Shown here: piece by piece, positions 51,196-59,566 of the stretch | Layout of the letters: the number at the start of each line of letters is the position of its first letter | How positions within the stretch are numbered: position 1 is the stretch's first letter | Assembly (NCBI RefSeq): GCF_905220995.1 | Contig: NZ_CAJNBJ010000008.1 | Coordinates: 25,546 to 89,545, forward strand | Direction: 5' to 3' | DNA: 64,000 nt | DNA from: Nitrospira defluvii | GTDB lineage: Bacteria > Nitrospirota > Nitrospiria > Nitrospirales > Nitrospiraceae | Notes under the pieces: model-generated | The model's database searches: none | Told to the model about the DNA's origin: nothing | The model's input: only the letters and a program-made list of their open reading frames with translations | Position numbers and translations under genes: made by a program

Positions 51196-53250
51196 GTGAG
51201 CGACTCAGCGATTGTGACCTTTGCTCTGGTTGCGGCGGTGACTGGTATTGTCTATGGGCTGTATCTCGCCATGTGGGTGTTCAAGCTGAATGCCGGCAAT
51301 ACGAAAATGCAGGAAATTTCCAAAGCGATTCAGGAAGGCGCCGGTGCCTACATGAATCGTCAGTATAAGACAGTGGGAGTGGTGGCATCCGTCCTGTTTG
51401 TCCTGTTGTGGGGAGCGGGCGCGGTGTCGGACAAGTTTGGAATGTTGACGGCAATCGGATTTTTGATCGGCGCGGGCGCCTCGGCACTCGCCGGGTACGT
51501 CGGTATGATTATCGCGGTGCGGGCCAATGTGCGGACGGCGCAGGCGGCGCATGACGGGATGAATGCTGCCCTCACCGTCGCCTTTCGGGGCGGGGCGGTG
51601 ACCGGCTTGTTGCTGATTGGCTTGGGATTGTTGGCGATCACCGGATTTTATTCGCTTGCCTCGCAAGTAGCCGGGAAGGAGAAGGCGATTCATGCGTTAT
51701 TGAGTCTTGGATTCGGCGGAAGTTTGATCTCTGTGTTTGCCCGTGTCGGGGGTGGCATCTACACCAAGGCGGCCGATGTCGGTGCGGACCTGGTCGGGAA
51801 GGTCGAGGCAGGTATTCCTGAAGACGATCCCCGAAATCCCGCTGTCATTGCCGACAATGTGGGAGACAACGTCGGTGATTGCGCGGGCATGGCCGCCGAT
51901 CTGTTCGAGACGTATGCGGTCACGACCGTGGCGGCGATGGTATTGGCCTTCACGATGTTTAACGGGGTGAACGCACCCATTCTGTATCCGCTCGCATTAG
52001 GCGGCGTGACCATTTTCGCGACGATCATCGGGATTCTGTTTGTGAAAGTGAGCCCTGGTGGGCAGATCATGCCGGCCTTATACAAGGGACTGTTTGTTGC
52101 GGGAGGCATTGCCGCAGTGGCGTTTTTCCCGATCACCTCGATGATTATGGAAGGGATCGGCGGGGTGAGCGGCATGAGCTATTATCTGGCAGCCTTGACG
52201 GGACTTGCGGTGACGCTGGCACTGGTCTTTATTACGGACTATTACACGTCGAAGGACTATGCGCCGGTCAAGGATATTGCGAAGGCCAGCGAGACGGGGC
52301 ATGCCACAAATATCATCGCCGGGTTGGCGGTGGGGATGCAGTCGACGGCGGCGCCGGTGGTGGTGATCGGCGCGGCGATTCTCGGGAGTTATTGGATATG
52401 TGGCGGGGCAGCGTCTGGCGGTTTGTATGGAGTGGCAGTGGCAGCGGTCTCGATGCTGTCCATGGCGGGGATTGTGGTGGCGATTGATGCGTTTGGGCCG
52501 ATTACGGACAACGCCGGTGGTATCGCCGAAATGGCGCACCTTGGAAAAGAAGTGCGTGACATCACCGACCCATTGGATGCCGTCGGCAACACGACGAAGG
52601 CGGTAACCAAGGGGTATGCCATCGGCTCGGCCGGTCTTGCCGCGGTGGTGCTGTTTGCCGAGTTCGCCCGTGAAGTTGCTAAGGGGACCCAGACGAGCAG
52701 TTTTGATCTGTCTAATCCTGCTGTGCTGGTAGGACTCTTCCTTGGCGGCATGCTGCCCTTCATCTTCGGTGCACTCTGTATGAAAGCGGTGGGGCAGGCT
52801 GCCGGTATGGTGGTGGAGGAAGTGCGTCGGCAGTTCCGGACGATTCAGGGAATCATGGAAGGCACGGGAAAACCAGAATACGGCACCTGCGTAGATATCG
52901 TGACGCAAGCTGCCATTCAGAAAATGATGATCCCTGGGCTGATCCCCGTCGTGGCACCGATTCTCGTGGGCCTGTTGCTGGGGCCGCAGGCACTTGGCGG
53001 TATGCTGGTTGGGAGCATTGTGACGGGCTTGTTTGTGGCGATTTCCATGACCAGTGGGGGCGGTGCTTGGGACAATGCCAAAAAGTATATTGAAGAGCAG
53101 GGCTTAAAGGGGACGGACACTCACAAGTCAGCCGTGACTGGCGATACCGTAGGGGATCCCTACAAGGACACCGCCGGTCCGGCAATCAATCCCATGATCA
53201 AGGTCATCAACATTGTGGCATTACTGATCGTTGCATTCATCGTCAAGTAG
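51196..53250 (+). CDS. hppA: Membrane-bound proton-translocating pyrophosphatase
   Basis: 684 residues, GTG start behind AGGAGG. Sixteen or so membrane helices. The pyrophosphate-binding segment [20 protein letters not shown], then [12 protein letters not shown], and the C-terminal [11 protein letters not shown] and [14 protein letters not shown] motifs are complete. The diagnostic position in [10 protein letters not shown] is Lys (K468), as in K+-independent H+-pumping enzymes, where K+-dependent ones have Ala. It uses pyrophosphate from biosynthesis to raise the proton-motive force. This is useful in an organism with a low energy yield. Confidence 0.95.
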   Translation: MSDSAIVTFALVAAVTGIVYGLYLAMWVFKLNAGNTKMQEISKAIQEGAGAYMNRQYKTVGVVASVLFVLLWGAGAVSDKFGMLTAIGFLIGAGASALAGYVGMIIAVRANVRTAQAAHDGMNAALTVAFRGGAVTGLLLIGLGLLAITGFYSLASQVAGKEKAIHALLSLGFGGSLISVFARVGGGIYTKAADVGADLVGKVEAGIPEDDPRNPAVIADNVGDNVGDCAGMAADLFETYAVTTVAAMVLAFTMFNGVNAPILYPLALGGVTIFATIIGILFVKVSPGGQIMPALYKGLFVAGGIAAVAFFPITSMIMEGIGGVSGMSYYLAALTGLAVTLALVFITDYYTSKDYAPVKDIAKASETGHATNIIAGLAVGMQSTAAPVVVIGAAILGSYWICGGAASGGLYGVAVAAVSMLSMAGIVVAIDAFGPITDNAGGIAEMAHLGKEVRDITDPLDAVGNTTKAVTKGYAIGSAGLAAVVLFAEFAREVAKGTQTSSFDLSNPAVLVGLFLGGMLPFIFGALCMKAVGQAAGMVVEEVRRQFRTIQGIMEGTGKPEYGTCVDIVTQAAIQKMMIPGLIPVVAPILVGLLLGPQALGGMLVGSIVTGLFVAISMTSGGGAWDNAKKYIEEQGLKGTDTHKSAVTGDTVGDPYKDTAGPAINPMIKVINIVALLIVAFIVK

Positions 53251-53288
53251 TGGGGGGAATGGACCACTGGATTCACGATTAGGACGGA

Positions 53289-53296
53289 TCTCTCCT
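53289..53296 (+). repeat. Target-site duplication, left copy
   Basis: TCTCTCCT immediately left of the inverted repeat. The identical octamer is found at 55141-55148 immediately right of the other end. Eight bases is the usual duplication length for the IS1595 family. Confidence 0.9.
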
Positions 53297-53322
53297 GGCG
53301 ATTATAACTTACTTGACACCCA
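53297..53322 (+). repeat. Left terminal inverted repeat
   Basis: Starts GGCGATTATAAC and ends TTGACACCCA. It differs from the right repeat only at its positions 8, 13 and 15. Confidence 0.9.
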
Positions 53323-53341
53323 CTCATGAACGCGCTATACT
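53313..53341 (+). promoter_or_regulatory. Transposase promoter within the left end
   Basis: TTGACA (53313-53318, inside the inverted repeat), a 17-base spacer and TATACT (53336-53341). A GGAGG ribosome site and the transposase ATG (53368) follow. Confidence 0.7.
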
Positions 53342-53367
53342 CCGCTCATCTGAATGGAGGATAGCCA

Positions 53368-54267
53368 ATGACGACCAGGCCGACTCAAACACTCTCCCAA
53401 CTGATGCAGCGGTTTTCGACCGAAGAAGCCTGCAAAGAGTTCTTGCAGGAACGCCGCTGGCCGAATGGCGTTGAGTGCCCGCGTTGCGGCAACAGCAAAG
53501 TCTATGAGTTGAAGTCCAAGCCCTTCCATTGGGTGTGCAAGGGCAAGGATTGCGGCGGACGGAATGGCTATCGGTTCTCCGTTATCACCAAGACCGTATT
53601 CGAGAACACCAACTACGATCTTCGCGTCTGGTTCCAGGTGATCTACCTCATGACCCAGAGCAAGAAGGGCATCAGCGCCTTGCAGATTCAGCGCCAGATC
53701 GGCAGCGGAGCCTATAAAACTGCCTGGTATATGTGCCATCGGATCAGAGCCGCGATGCAGGATGGCAGCTTTTCCAAGCTCATGGGCGAAGTGGAGATTG
53801 ATGAAACGTACATCGGTGGCAAGGACAAGAACCGCCATCGCAGCAAGAAAACCCATTTCGCGGGCATCTCTGGCGGCAAGGTCGGCGTAATCGGCGCGAT
53901 TGCTCGTAAAGGTAACGTGGTCTGTGAAATCATTGAGAACACGGACCGCGTGACGTTGAGCAACTTCGTGCGGAAAGCGGTGGATGCTCGCGTGTCCCTG
54001 GTCGCAACCGATGACCATACGGGCTATGCCCGATTGAAGCGCGAATTTCCTCACCAGAGCGTGAACCACTCGCAGGGTGAGTATGTGCGCGGGAACGTTC
54101 ATACGGCCAACCTGGATAGCTTCTGGAGCTTGCTCAAGCGTGGCGTGATGGGCACCTATCACAACGTCAGCAAGGCGTATCTGCCGCTCTATCTGGCTGA
54201 GTTCTCGTTCCGTCATAACAACCGGAAGAATGCGGACATCTTCACGACGGTCGTAGCACACTGCTGA
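53368..54267 (+). CDS. IS1595-family transposase
   Basis: 299 residues with GGAGG before the ATG. An N-terminal zinc ribbon (CPRCGNSKVY with CKGKDCGG) binds DNA. The ISXO2-like DDE domain has D145 in VEIDETYIGGKDKN, a second Asp in VATDDHTGY and the NLDSFWSLLKRGVMGTYH block near the C-terminus. The length is normal and no frameshift is visible, so it is probably functional. It is the first gene of the 1844-bp element. Confidence 0.93.
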   Translation: MTTRPTQTLSQLMQRFSTEEACKEFLQERRWPNGVECPRCGNSKVYELKSKPFHWVCKGKDCGGRNGYRFSVITKTVFENTNYDLRVWFQVIYLMTQSKKGISALQIQRQIGSGAYKTAWYMCHRIRAAMQDGSFSKLMGEVEIDETYIGGKDKNRHRSKKTHFAGISGGKVGVIGAIARKGNVVCEIIENTDRVTLSNFVRKAVDARVSLVATDDHTGYARLKREFPHQSVNHSQGEYVRGNVHTANLDSFWSLLKRGVMGTYHNVSKAYLPLYLAEFSFRHNNRKNADIFTTVVAHC

Positions 54268-54343
54268 GCACGTCGCCGGTAAAGCGTGCTCAGATGAAGT
54301 ATGAGGCGAAAAATGTTCAACTCCGTTTGCCCTTGGAGGTTGT

Positions 54344-54469
54344 ATGCCGAAAGCGAAACCAGTTTCACTCTGGCCGCTGAGCTTTGAAGAGGCGATAACA
54401 GCGATCATTCGGGCTGATCCCCACAAAGTTGCCACCAGCAAATCGAAGCCTTCCAAGAAGAAAAAATAG
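54344..54469 (+). CDS. 41-residue accessory ORF of the IS1595 element
   Basis: ATG 54344 with GGAGG 6 bases upstream. The product starts MPKAKPVSLWPLSFEEAITA and ends in a lysine-rich tail (SKPSKKKK). Small basic proteins of this kind with PL-x-FEEA-type motifs are often seen next to IS1595 transposases; I recall this from annotation practice and cannot verify it here. It could assist or regulate transposition. Its stop abuts the stop of the convergent passenger gene. Confidence 0.65.
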   Translation: MPKAKPVSLWPLSFEEAITAIIRADPHKVATSKSKPSKKKK

Positions 54470-55072
54470 CTAAGGCCTGTCTTTGTCCGCCGTCCCCTGG
54501 CTAACTCTGGAATCGTCCTGGCTAGCTCTGAACGCAGCGTTCATGTGATCCGTCATCGCCTTTGTCCCAATTACCCCAATGCCATGAAATCGCACATTCT
54601 TGAATGTGCAATCTTTGACATGGACGGGACCCACCATCCACTGTTGATCGGCGGTAATTACGACTCCCTCCCTTGGACCCTCGAATTGAGCATCCACTAT
54701 GTGCCCAACTCCTTCTATAAAAAGCACTGCTGGCCCGTAAATATCGCAATCCTCAAAGTGTCTATTAAAAACCTTCCCGTTATGGGAGACATCCAGAATA
54801 TTGAATGAGTGCCCCTGTATGTATTTCCCAGTTAATGCGCTTTTCTCGCTGCGCAAGCCTCCCGTTGGGTCAAGAAACGGCATCCACTCAAGCAGAAATG
54901 GCATGCGCTTAAGCAAGGCTCGATTACTAAATAGTGCCATCACAAACCAGAACACCGCTATTCCTATCAATAGTCCGCCAAAGAATGGGTTAGAAAAATT
55001 GCTCATTCCTGCACCAACCTCGAACAGGACGAGCACGAAAGGGCCAGCGAATGGTTTGAGGGCTTTAAGCAT
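54470..55072 (-). CDS. Passenger gene of the IS1595 element: membrane protein with beta-helix-like domain
   Basis: 200 residues, GGAGG 5 bases before the ATG. Two N-terminal membrane helices (residues ~9-20 and ~32-48) are followed by a soluble part with repeats such as FEDCDIYGPAVLFIEG, IVDAQFEGPREGV and VKDCTFKNVRFHGIG. These resemble pentapeptide or beta-helix units and recall the resident gene at 50607. Function unknown. It lies wholly inside the transposable element and has a promoter-like signal in the right inverted repeat, so it moves with the element. Confidence 0.65.
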   Translation of the reverse strand: MLKALKPFAGPFVLVLFEVGAGMSNFSNPFFGGLLIGIAVFWFVMALFSNRALLKRMPFLLEWMPFLDPTGGLRSEKSALTGKYIQGHSFNILDVSHNGKVFNRHFEDCDIYGPAVLFIEGVGHIVDAQFEGPREGVVITADQQWMVGPVHVKDCTFKNVRFHGIGVIGTKAMTDHMNAAFRASQDDSRVSQGTADKDRP

Positions 55073-55095
55073 TGGTTCCTCCCTGAAGTGGAGGG

Positions 55096-55124
55096 AGGAT
55101 AGCTTATAGCAGATTGGGTGTCAA
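55096..55124 (-). promoter_or_regulatory. Inward promoter in the right inverted repeat, for the passenger gene
   Basis: Read on the minus strand: TTGACA (55124-55119), a 17-base spacer and TATCCT (55101-55096). It mirrors the promoter at the left end. Confidence 0.5.
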
Positions 55125-55140
55125 GAAGGTTACAATCGCC
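55115..55140 (-). repeat. Right terminal inverted repeat
   Basis: On the minus strand it starts GGCGATTGTAAC and ends TTGACACCCA, matching the left repeat at 23 of 26 bases. Confidence 0.9.
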
Positions 55141-55148
55141 TCTCTCCT
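55141..55148 (+). repeat. Target-site duplication, right copy
   Basis: TCTCTCCT, identical to 53289-53296. Confidence 0.9.
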
Positions 55149-55231
55149 TGGCTTGACGCGTTCAACGGCCCTAGAGTAAGGTGATCAGAGTCAGCTGTTG
55201 ACGCAGATTCTGTTTCACTGGAGGTGCTCCG

Positions 55232-55429
55232 ATGGAAAAACAGGAGAGGAGACCGGAATCCAGAAAGGAATCGCACAGCAAGGAGGAGGTGAAGCCGAAT
55301 CCAAAAGTTGTCGAGTCCGGTAAGAAACTCAAAGAAGACATCGATAAATTGGTTGATGAGATCGACGATGTGCTCGAGAAAAACGCCGAAGAGTTCGTAA
55401 AGAATTATGTGCAAAAGGGAGGGGAGTAG
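55232..55429 (+). CDS. Prokaryotic ubiquitin-like protein (Pup / UBact type)
   Basis: 65 residues with GGAGG before the ATG. The N-terminal half is charged and probably disordered (KQERRPESRKESHSKEE). The C-terminal half has the Pup signature: VDEIDDVLEKNAEEFVKNY, then VQKGGE. The terminal Gly-Gly-Glu is the form that PafA can ligate directly to lysines, without prior deamidation of Gln by Dop. Pup-like proteins (called UBact in Gram-negative phyla) are reported from Nitrospirota. No proteasome, dop or pafA gene is next to it; recJ follows. The IS1595 element inserted ~90 bases upstream. Confidence 0.85.
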   Translation: MEKQERRPESRKESHSKEEVKPNPKVVESGKKLKEDIDKLVDEIDDVLEKNAEEFVKNYVQKGGE

Positions 55430-55447
55430 TTCCCCTCCCGTGTTCTT
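55417..55447 (+). terminator. Terminator overlapping the end of the Pup-like gene
   Basis: A 9-bp stem GGGAGGGGA / TCCCCTCCC with loop GTAGT that contains the stop codon, followed by GTGTTCTT. The stem therefore includes the codons for the C-terminal Gly-Gly-Glu. Confidence 0.7.
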
Positions 55448-55626
55448 CCCAATCGCCCTGCCACTCACACTCATGTTACGTTTGCCCTTGGTTGGGTAGC
55501 GAACAATTCCAACCTGGCCCCCGCTGCTGTTGAGCTGAGCTCCGTTTGACAAAGATGGGGTGAGTCGATACCATTCCCCTTACTTCTCAGTAACTTCCGA
55601 ATGTTTCAGCCATAGACAGAGGGGCC

Positions 55627-57333
55627 ATGCAGGAAAAACTCTGGGTATTCCGACCGTCCGATCTCGCCATGCAAACTGATCTGTCACGAAGGTTGTTGAT
55701 TTCGCCGGTGACCGCATCGATCTTGCTGGCTCGCGGGGTGACCACCGCCGAAGAAGCGACTCGCTGGATGACCAGTCCTCAGGACGGGTTGCATGATCCG
55801 TGGTTGATTCCCGACATGGCGATCGCAGTCGAGCGGCTCCATGAGGCCTTGTGTCGCGAAGAACGAGTCTGTTTCTACGGGGACTACGATGTGGACGGTG
55901 TTTCGGCGACGAGCCTGTATCTGTCCTTCTATCAGGGACTGGGGGGTCATGGTTGCGCATATATCCCTCACCGAGTGCGGGAAGGTTATGGGCTCAATGA
56001 GGGCGCGATCCGGCGGTTGGCGCAAGAAGGCGTGACGTTGTTGGTGACCTCCGATTGCGGGACGACGTCGCATCACGAAATTGCCGTGGCGAGGGAGCTT
56101 GGTATGGACGTGGTGGTGACGGATCACCATCAAACCGATGCGACGATGCCGCCCGCGCTTGCAGTACTCAATCCGCATCGCCGCGATGCGCACTATCCCT
56201 TCAAGGGACTCTGCTCGGCTGGGTTGGCATATAAGGTTGTCTTGGCGTATCAGCAACGGTACGGGTCAGGCGAAGTGGAACCGGAGTCATGTTTGGATTT
56301 AGTGGCACTGGCCACGGTGGCGGATATTGTGCCTCTTCAGGATGAAAACCGGATTCTGGTGCGAGAAGGAATGTCGCAAATTACCCGCGGTGCTCGCTGT
56401 GGTATTCGTGCGCTGAAGCAGGTGGCCGGTGTTGCCAAAGCCTGCACGAGCGACACGATCGGGTTTCGCCTGGGCCCGCGGCTGAATGCCGCGGGGCGCC
56501 TGGACCATGCCATGCTCTGCGTGCGACTCCTGACGACGGAGTCAGATCAGGAGGCCATGCAAATCGCCGAGCAGCTGGAGCAGTTGAATCGGCAGCGCCA
56601 GCACATCGAGGAAGGTATCACTACTGCGGTGGCCTCCGATTTGGCGCGGGGAGAGCCGGCTGCGGCCATTGTGTTGGGTTCTCGTGACTGGCACCTGGGT
56701 GTGGTGGGCATCGTCGCCGCCAGATTGGTTGATCGGTTTCATCGGCCGAGTATCGTCATTGCGGTGGATGAAAAGGGCATCGGCAAGGGATCGGCTAGGA
56801 CGGTCGACGGATTTGATCTCTATCAGGGGCTGTCGGAATGCCGAGATCTGTTGGAAGCCTTTGGGGGGCACCCGAGCGCCGCCGGGCTCACGATTCAGGA
56901 GTCGCTTCTGGAGGAGTTTCGTCGAAGATTTTCCGATGTGGTCGCCCGTTGGGCGACCAGCGCCCGCCTTGTGCCGACGTTGCAGGTTGATGCCGAGGTC
57001 AATCTGACCGATGTCAATTTCGAGTTGATCCAGGAATTGGAATCACTCCATCCCTTCGGTGCCGGGAATCCCGAGCCCACGTTGGCGGTTCGTGGTCTGG
57101 ATGTCGTCGAGGCGCGAGTGGTCGGAGACAAGCATTTGAAGATGCGGGTGCGGCAAGGGCGGTCCTTCATCTTTGACAGCATCGGCTTTCGCATGGGGTC
57201 GTTCGAGGGACTTGGGCTTAGGACCGGTCGGCCGGTGGATCTGGCCTTTAGCCCGGAACGTAATCATTGGAACGGCTACGATCGTGTGCAATTGCGTATC
57301 AAGGCCCTTCGCATGAGCGGTGAGGTGTCCTAG
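55627..57333 (+). CDS. recJ: Single-stranded-DNA-specific exonuclease RecJ
   Basis: 568 residues. DHH-family phosphoesterase motifs: CFYGDYDVDGVSATSL (motif I), TSDCGTTSHHE (motif II), VVTDHHQTD (the DHH motif III), and GLCSAGLAYKV. The DHHA1 domain (RLVDRFHRPSIVIAVDEKGI, then EAFGGHPSAAGL) and the C-terminal OB-like domain follow. It degrades single-stranded DNA 5' to 3' in recombination and mismatch repair. It lies 2 bases before relA/spoT. Confidence 0.93.
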   Translation: MQEKLWVFRPSDLAMQTDLSRRLLISPVTASILLARGVTTAEEATRWMTSPQDGLHDPWLIPDMAIAVERLHEALCREERVCFYGDYDVDGVSATSLYLSFYQGLGGHGCAYIPHRVREGYGLNEGAIRRLAQEGVTLLVTSDCGTTSHHEIAVARELGMDVVVTDHHQTDATMPPALAVLNPHRRDAHYPFKGLCSAGLAYKVVLAYQQRYGSGEVEPESCLDLVALATVADIVPLQDENRILVREGMSQITRGARCGIRALKQVAGVAKACTSDTIGFRLGPRLNAAGRLDHAMLCVRLLTTESDQEAMQIAEQLEQLNRQRQHIEEGITTAVASDLARGEPAAAIVLGSRDWHLGVVGIVAARLVDRFHRPSIVIAVDEKGIGKGSARTVDGFDLYQGLSECRDLLEAFGGHPSAAGLTIQESLLEEFRRRFSDVVARWATSARLVPTLQVDAEVNLTDVNFELIQELESLHPFGAGNPEPTLAVRGLDVVEARVVGDKHLKMRVRQGRSFIFDSIGFRMGSFEGLGLRTGRPVDLAFSPERNHWNGYDRVQLRIKALRMSGEVS

Positions 57334-57335
57334 GT

Positions 57336-59525
57336 ATGCCGCATGAGACGGTCACAGAGCTTGGTCAGTTGATCGAGCGGGTGAAGAGCTACAACGTCGA
57401 GGCGGATTTGGACCTCGTGCGCCGGGCCTATGATTTTTCAGCTAAAGCGCATGAGGGACAGACGCGCCGATCCGGCGAACCGTATTTCCGGCATCCCCTG
57501 GCCGTGGCCGGCCTGTTGACCCACCTGAAGACGGATGTCACGGCCATCGTGGCCGGTCTTCTGCATGACACGCTGGAGGACACGCTTGCCACGCCGCACG
57601 AGTTGGAGCAGCGGTTCGGAAAAGACGTCGTGCATCTGGTAGACGGTGTGACCAAGATCGGCAAGATCACCTTCAGGAACTACGAAGAAAAGCAGGCCGA
57701 GAATTTCCGCAAGATGGTGTTGTCGATGGCGGACGATATCCGCGTCGTGCTCATCAAGCTGGCGGACCGACTGCATAATATGCGGACGCTGGAGTATCTC
57801 AGCGAAGGCAAGCGGCAGCAGATCGCGCAGGAGACCTTGGAGATTTACGCTCCCCTGGCCAATCGCTTGGGAATCGGATGGATCAAGAATGAACTGGAAG
57901 ATCTGTGTCTGAAGCATCTCAAGCCGGATGTGTACGAGATGTTGCGCGTCCGCGTCGCAAAGCGGGACGAAGATCGCCAGCAGTACATTCTGGAAGTCAT
58001 CGAGATGGTCAAGCGGGCCATGGTCGAAACCGGGCTGCAGGGAGAAGTCTCAGGTCGACCGAAGCATCTCTACGGGATCTATCAGAAGATGGAGAAGCAG
58101 TCGATCTCGTTCGAGGAGGTGTACGATCTCGCAGCGTTGCGCATCATTACCGATACGAAGATGAACTGCTATGCGCTGCTGGGGGTCATCCATTCCCTTT
58201 GGCGGCCACTGCCGGGACGGTTTAAAGACTACATCGCGATTCCGAAATCCAACATGTATCAGTCGTTACATACCACGGTGGTTGGTCCGAAAGGCGAGCA
58301 CGTGGAGTTTCAGATCCGTACGGAGGAGATGCATCGTGTCTCGGAGCAGGGGATCGCCGCGCACTGGAAATACAAAGAGCATGGGCGCATCGATGAAAAA
58401 GACGGCAAGGTGTTCAGCTGGTTACGGCAATTTGTGGAGTGGAACCAAGATCTGCCGGACAATCGCCAGTTCATGGATTCGGTCAAGCTCGATCTCTTCC
58501 ACGATGTCGTTTATGTGTTTACTCCCCAGGGCATGGTCAAGGAATTGCCCAAGGGGTCCACGCCCGTCGACTTTGCCTATTCGGTCCATACGGAAATCGG
58601 GGATCACTGCGTCGGCGCGAAGGTCAACGGCAAGATCGTGCCGCTGAAACATATGATGGAAAGCGGCGACATGGTCGAGATTTTGACGGCTGCCAATCAA
58701 ACACCGCACCGTGACTGGTTGAAGTTCGTCCGCACGTCTCGTGCGAAGACGAAGATCAAGCACTGGATCAAAGCGGAAGAGCAATCTCGCAGCATCGAGA
58801 TTGGAAAACGGCTGCTGGAGGCGGAGTTCCGTCGGCACGGGCTGGCGCCCGCGCAGATGATGCGCTCCGAGCAACTCCTGGCCGTCGCGAAGCAGGTCGG
58901 GTATGAGACGCCTGAAGAGCTGGCAGCCGCCGTCGGGTTCGGGCATGTGCCGACATCCCAAGTGATGAGCAAAATCGCACCTCCGGCCCAGTCGGATCAT
59001 CAGCTGGTTGCGCCGGAGCCGCCGACGCCACAGCGGCCGACATCCGGTCGGACCGGCGAGAAGGGCGTGCAGGTGAAGGGGGCGCGTGACTTGCTCATGC
59101 AGCTCTCTCGCTGCTGCAATCCCGTGCCAGGGGATCGCATTCTGGGGTACATCACCAGGGGGCGCGGACTGACGATCCACACCATTGACTGCCCTAATCT
59201 GGAGGCACTGGATTACGATAAGAACCGATTGGTCGAGGTGGAATGGGACCGATCGACGCCCAGCACCCATTCCGTCAAGGTGTCGGTGATTGCCGTGGAT
59301 AAGACCGGGGTGTTGGCTCATGTCTCGACGGCGATTTCCGAGTGTCAGGCGAATATCAGTCGTGCGGAAATCACGACCCGTGAGGATCGGAAGGCCATGT
59401 TGGATTTTATCGTCGAAGTCCTGGATACCGCACATCTGGCACGGGTGCTGAAGGCAATTGAGAAAGTCGACGGCGTGATCACGGTTCGCCGCATGCGTTC
59501 CTGGCAAGAGCGCGCCTCGTCGTAG
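57336..59525 (+). CDS. Bifunctional (p)ppGpp synthetase/hydrolase
   Basis: 729 residues, the Rel/SpoT layout: HD hydrolase domain (HPLAVAGLL and GLLHDTLEDT, with His-Asp intact), synthetase domain (RFKDYIAIPKSNMYQSLHTT; VEFQIRTEEMHRVSEQG), TGS domain (VFTPQGMVKELPKGSTPVDF), a helical/zinc-finger region (LSRCCNPVPGDRILGYITRG) and a C-terminal ACT domain. Because the HD site is intact, both synthesis and hydrolysis of the alarmone are expected. It is translationally close to recJ. Confidence 0.93.
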   Translation: MPHETVTELGQLIERVKSYNVEADLDLVRRAYDFSAKAHEGQTRRSGEPYFRHPLAVAGLLTHLKTDVTAIVAGLLHDTLEDTLATPHELEQRFGKDVVHLVDGVTKIGKITFRNYEEKQAENFRKMVLSMADDIRVVLIKLADRLHNMRTLEYLSEGKRQQIAQETLEIYAPLANRLGIGWIKNELEDLCLKHLKPDVYEMLRVRVAKRDEDRQQYILEVIEMVKRAMVETGLQGEVSGRPKHLYGIYQKMEKQSISFEEVYDLAALRIITDTKMNCYALLGVIHSLWRPLPGRFKDYIAIPKSNMYQSLHTTVVGPKGEHVEFQIRTEEMHRVSEQGIAAHWKYKEHGRIDEKDGKVFSWLRQFVEWNQDLPDNRQFMDSVKLDLFHDVVYVFTPQGMVKELPKGSTPVDFAYSVHTEIGDHCVGAKVNGKIVPLKHMMESGDMVEILTAANQTPHRDWLKFVRTSRAKTKIKHWIKAEEQSRSIEIGKRLLEAEFRRHGLAPAQMMRSEQLLAVAKQVGYETPEELAAAVGFGHVPTSQVMSKIAPPAQSDHQLVAPEPPTPQRPTSGRTGEKGVQVKGARDLLMQLSRCCNPVPGDRILGYITRGRGLTIHTIDCPNLEALDYDKNRLVEVEWDRSTPSTHSVKVSVIAVDKTGVLAHVSTAISECQANISRAEITTREDRKAMLDFIVEVLDTAHLARVLKAIEKVDGVITVRRMRSWQERASS

Positions 59526-59566
59526 GGGGTCCTGGTGCAGTTCTTCCTTTCTCAGGTGATGTTCCG

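Larger units (their letters stand above)
53297..55140 (+). mobile_element. Intact IS1595-family element with passenger gene (1844 bp)
   Basis: The ends are 26-base inverted repeats (53297-53322 and 55115-55140) matching at 23 of 26 positions, flanked by an exact 8-base target duplication. Inside, in order: transposase, a 41-codon ORF, and a passenger gene on the opposite strand that reaches to the right end. Both ends carry TTGACA within the repeat. The near-perfect ends and duplication argue for a recent insertion. The site lies between hppA and the Pup/UBact-like gene. Confidence 0.9.

Noticed and set aside
54270..54500. Right end of the IS placed just after the small ORF
   Set aside because: No inverted repeat or target duplication is found there. 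Clear ends with a duplication lie at 55115-55148.
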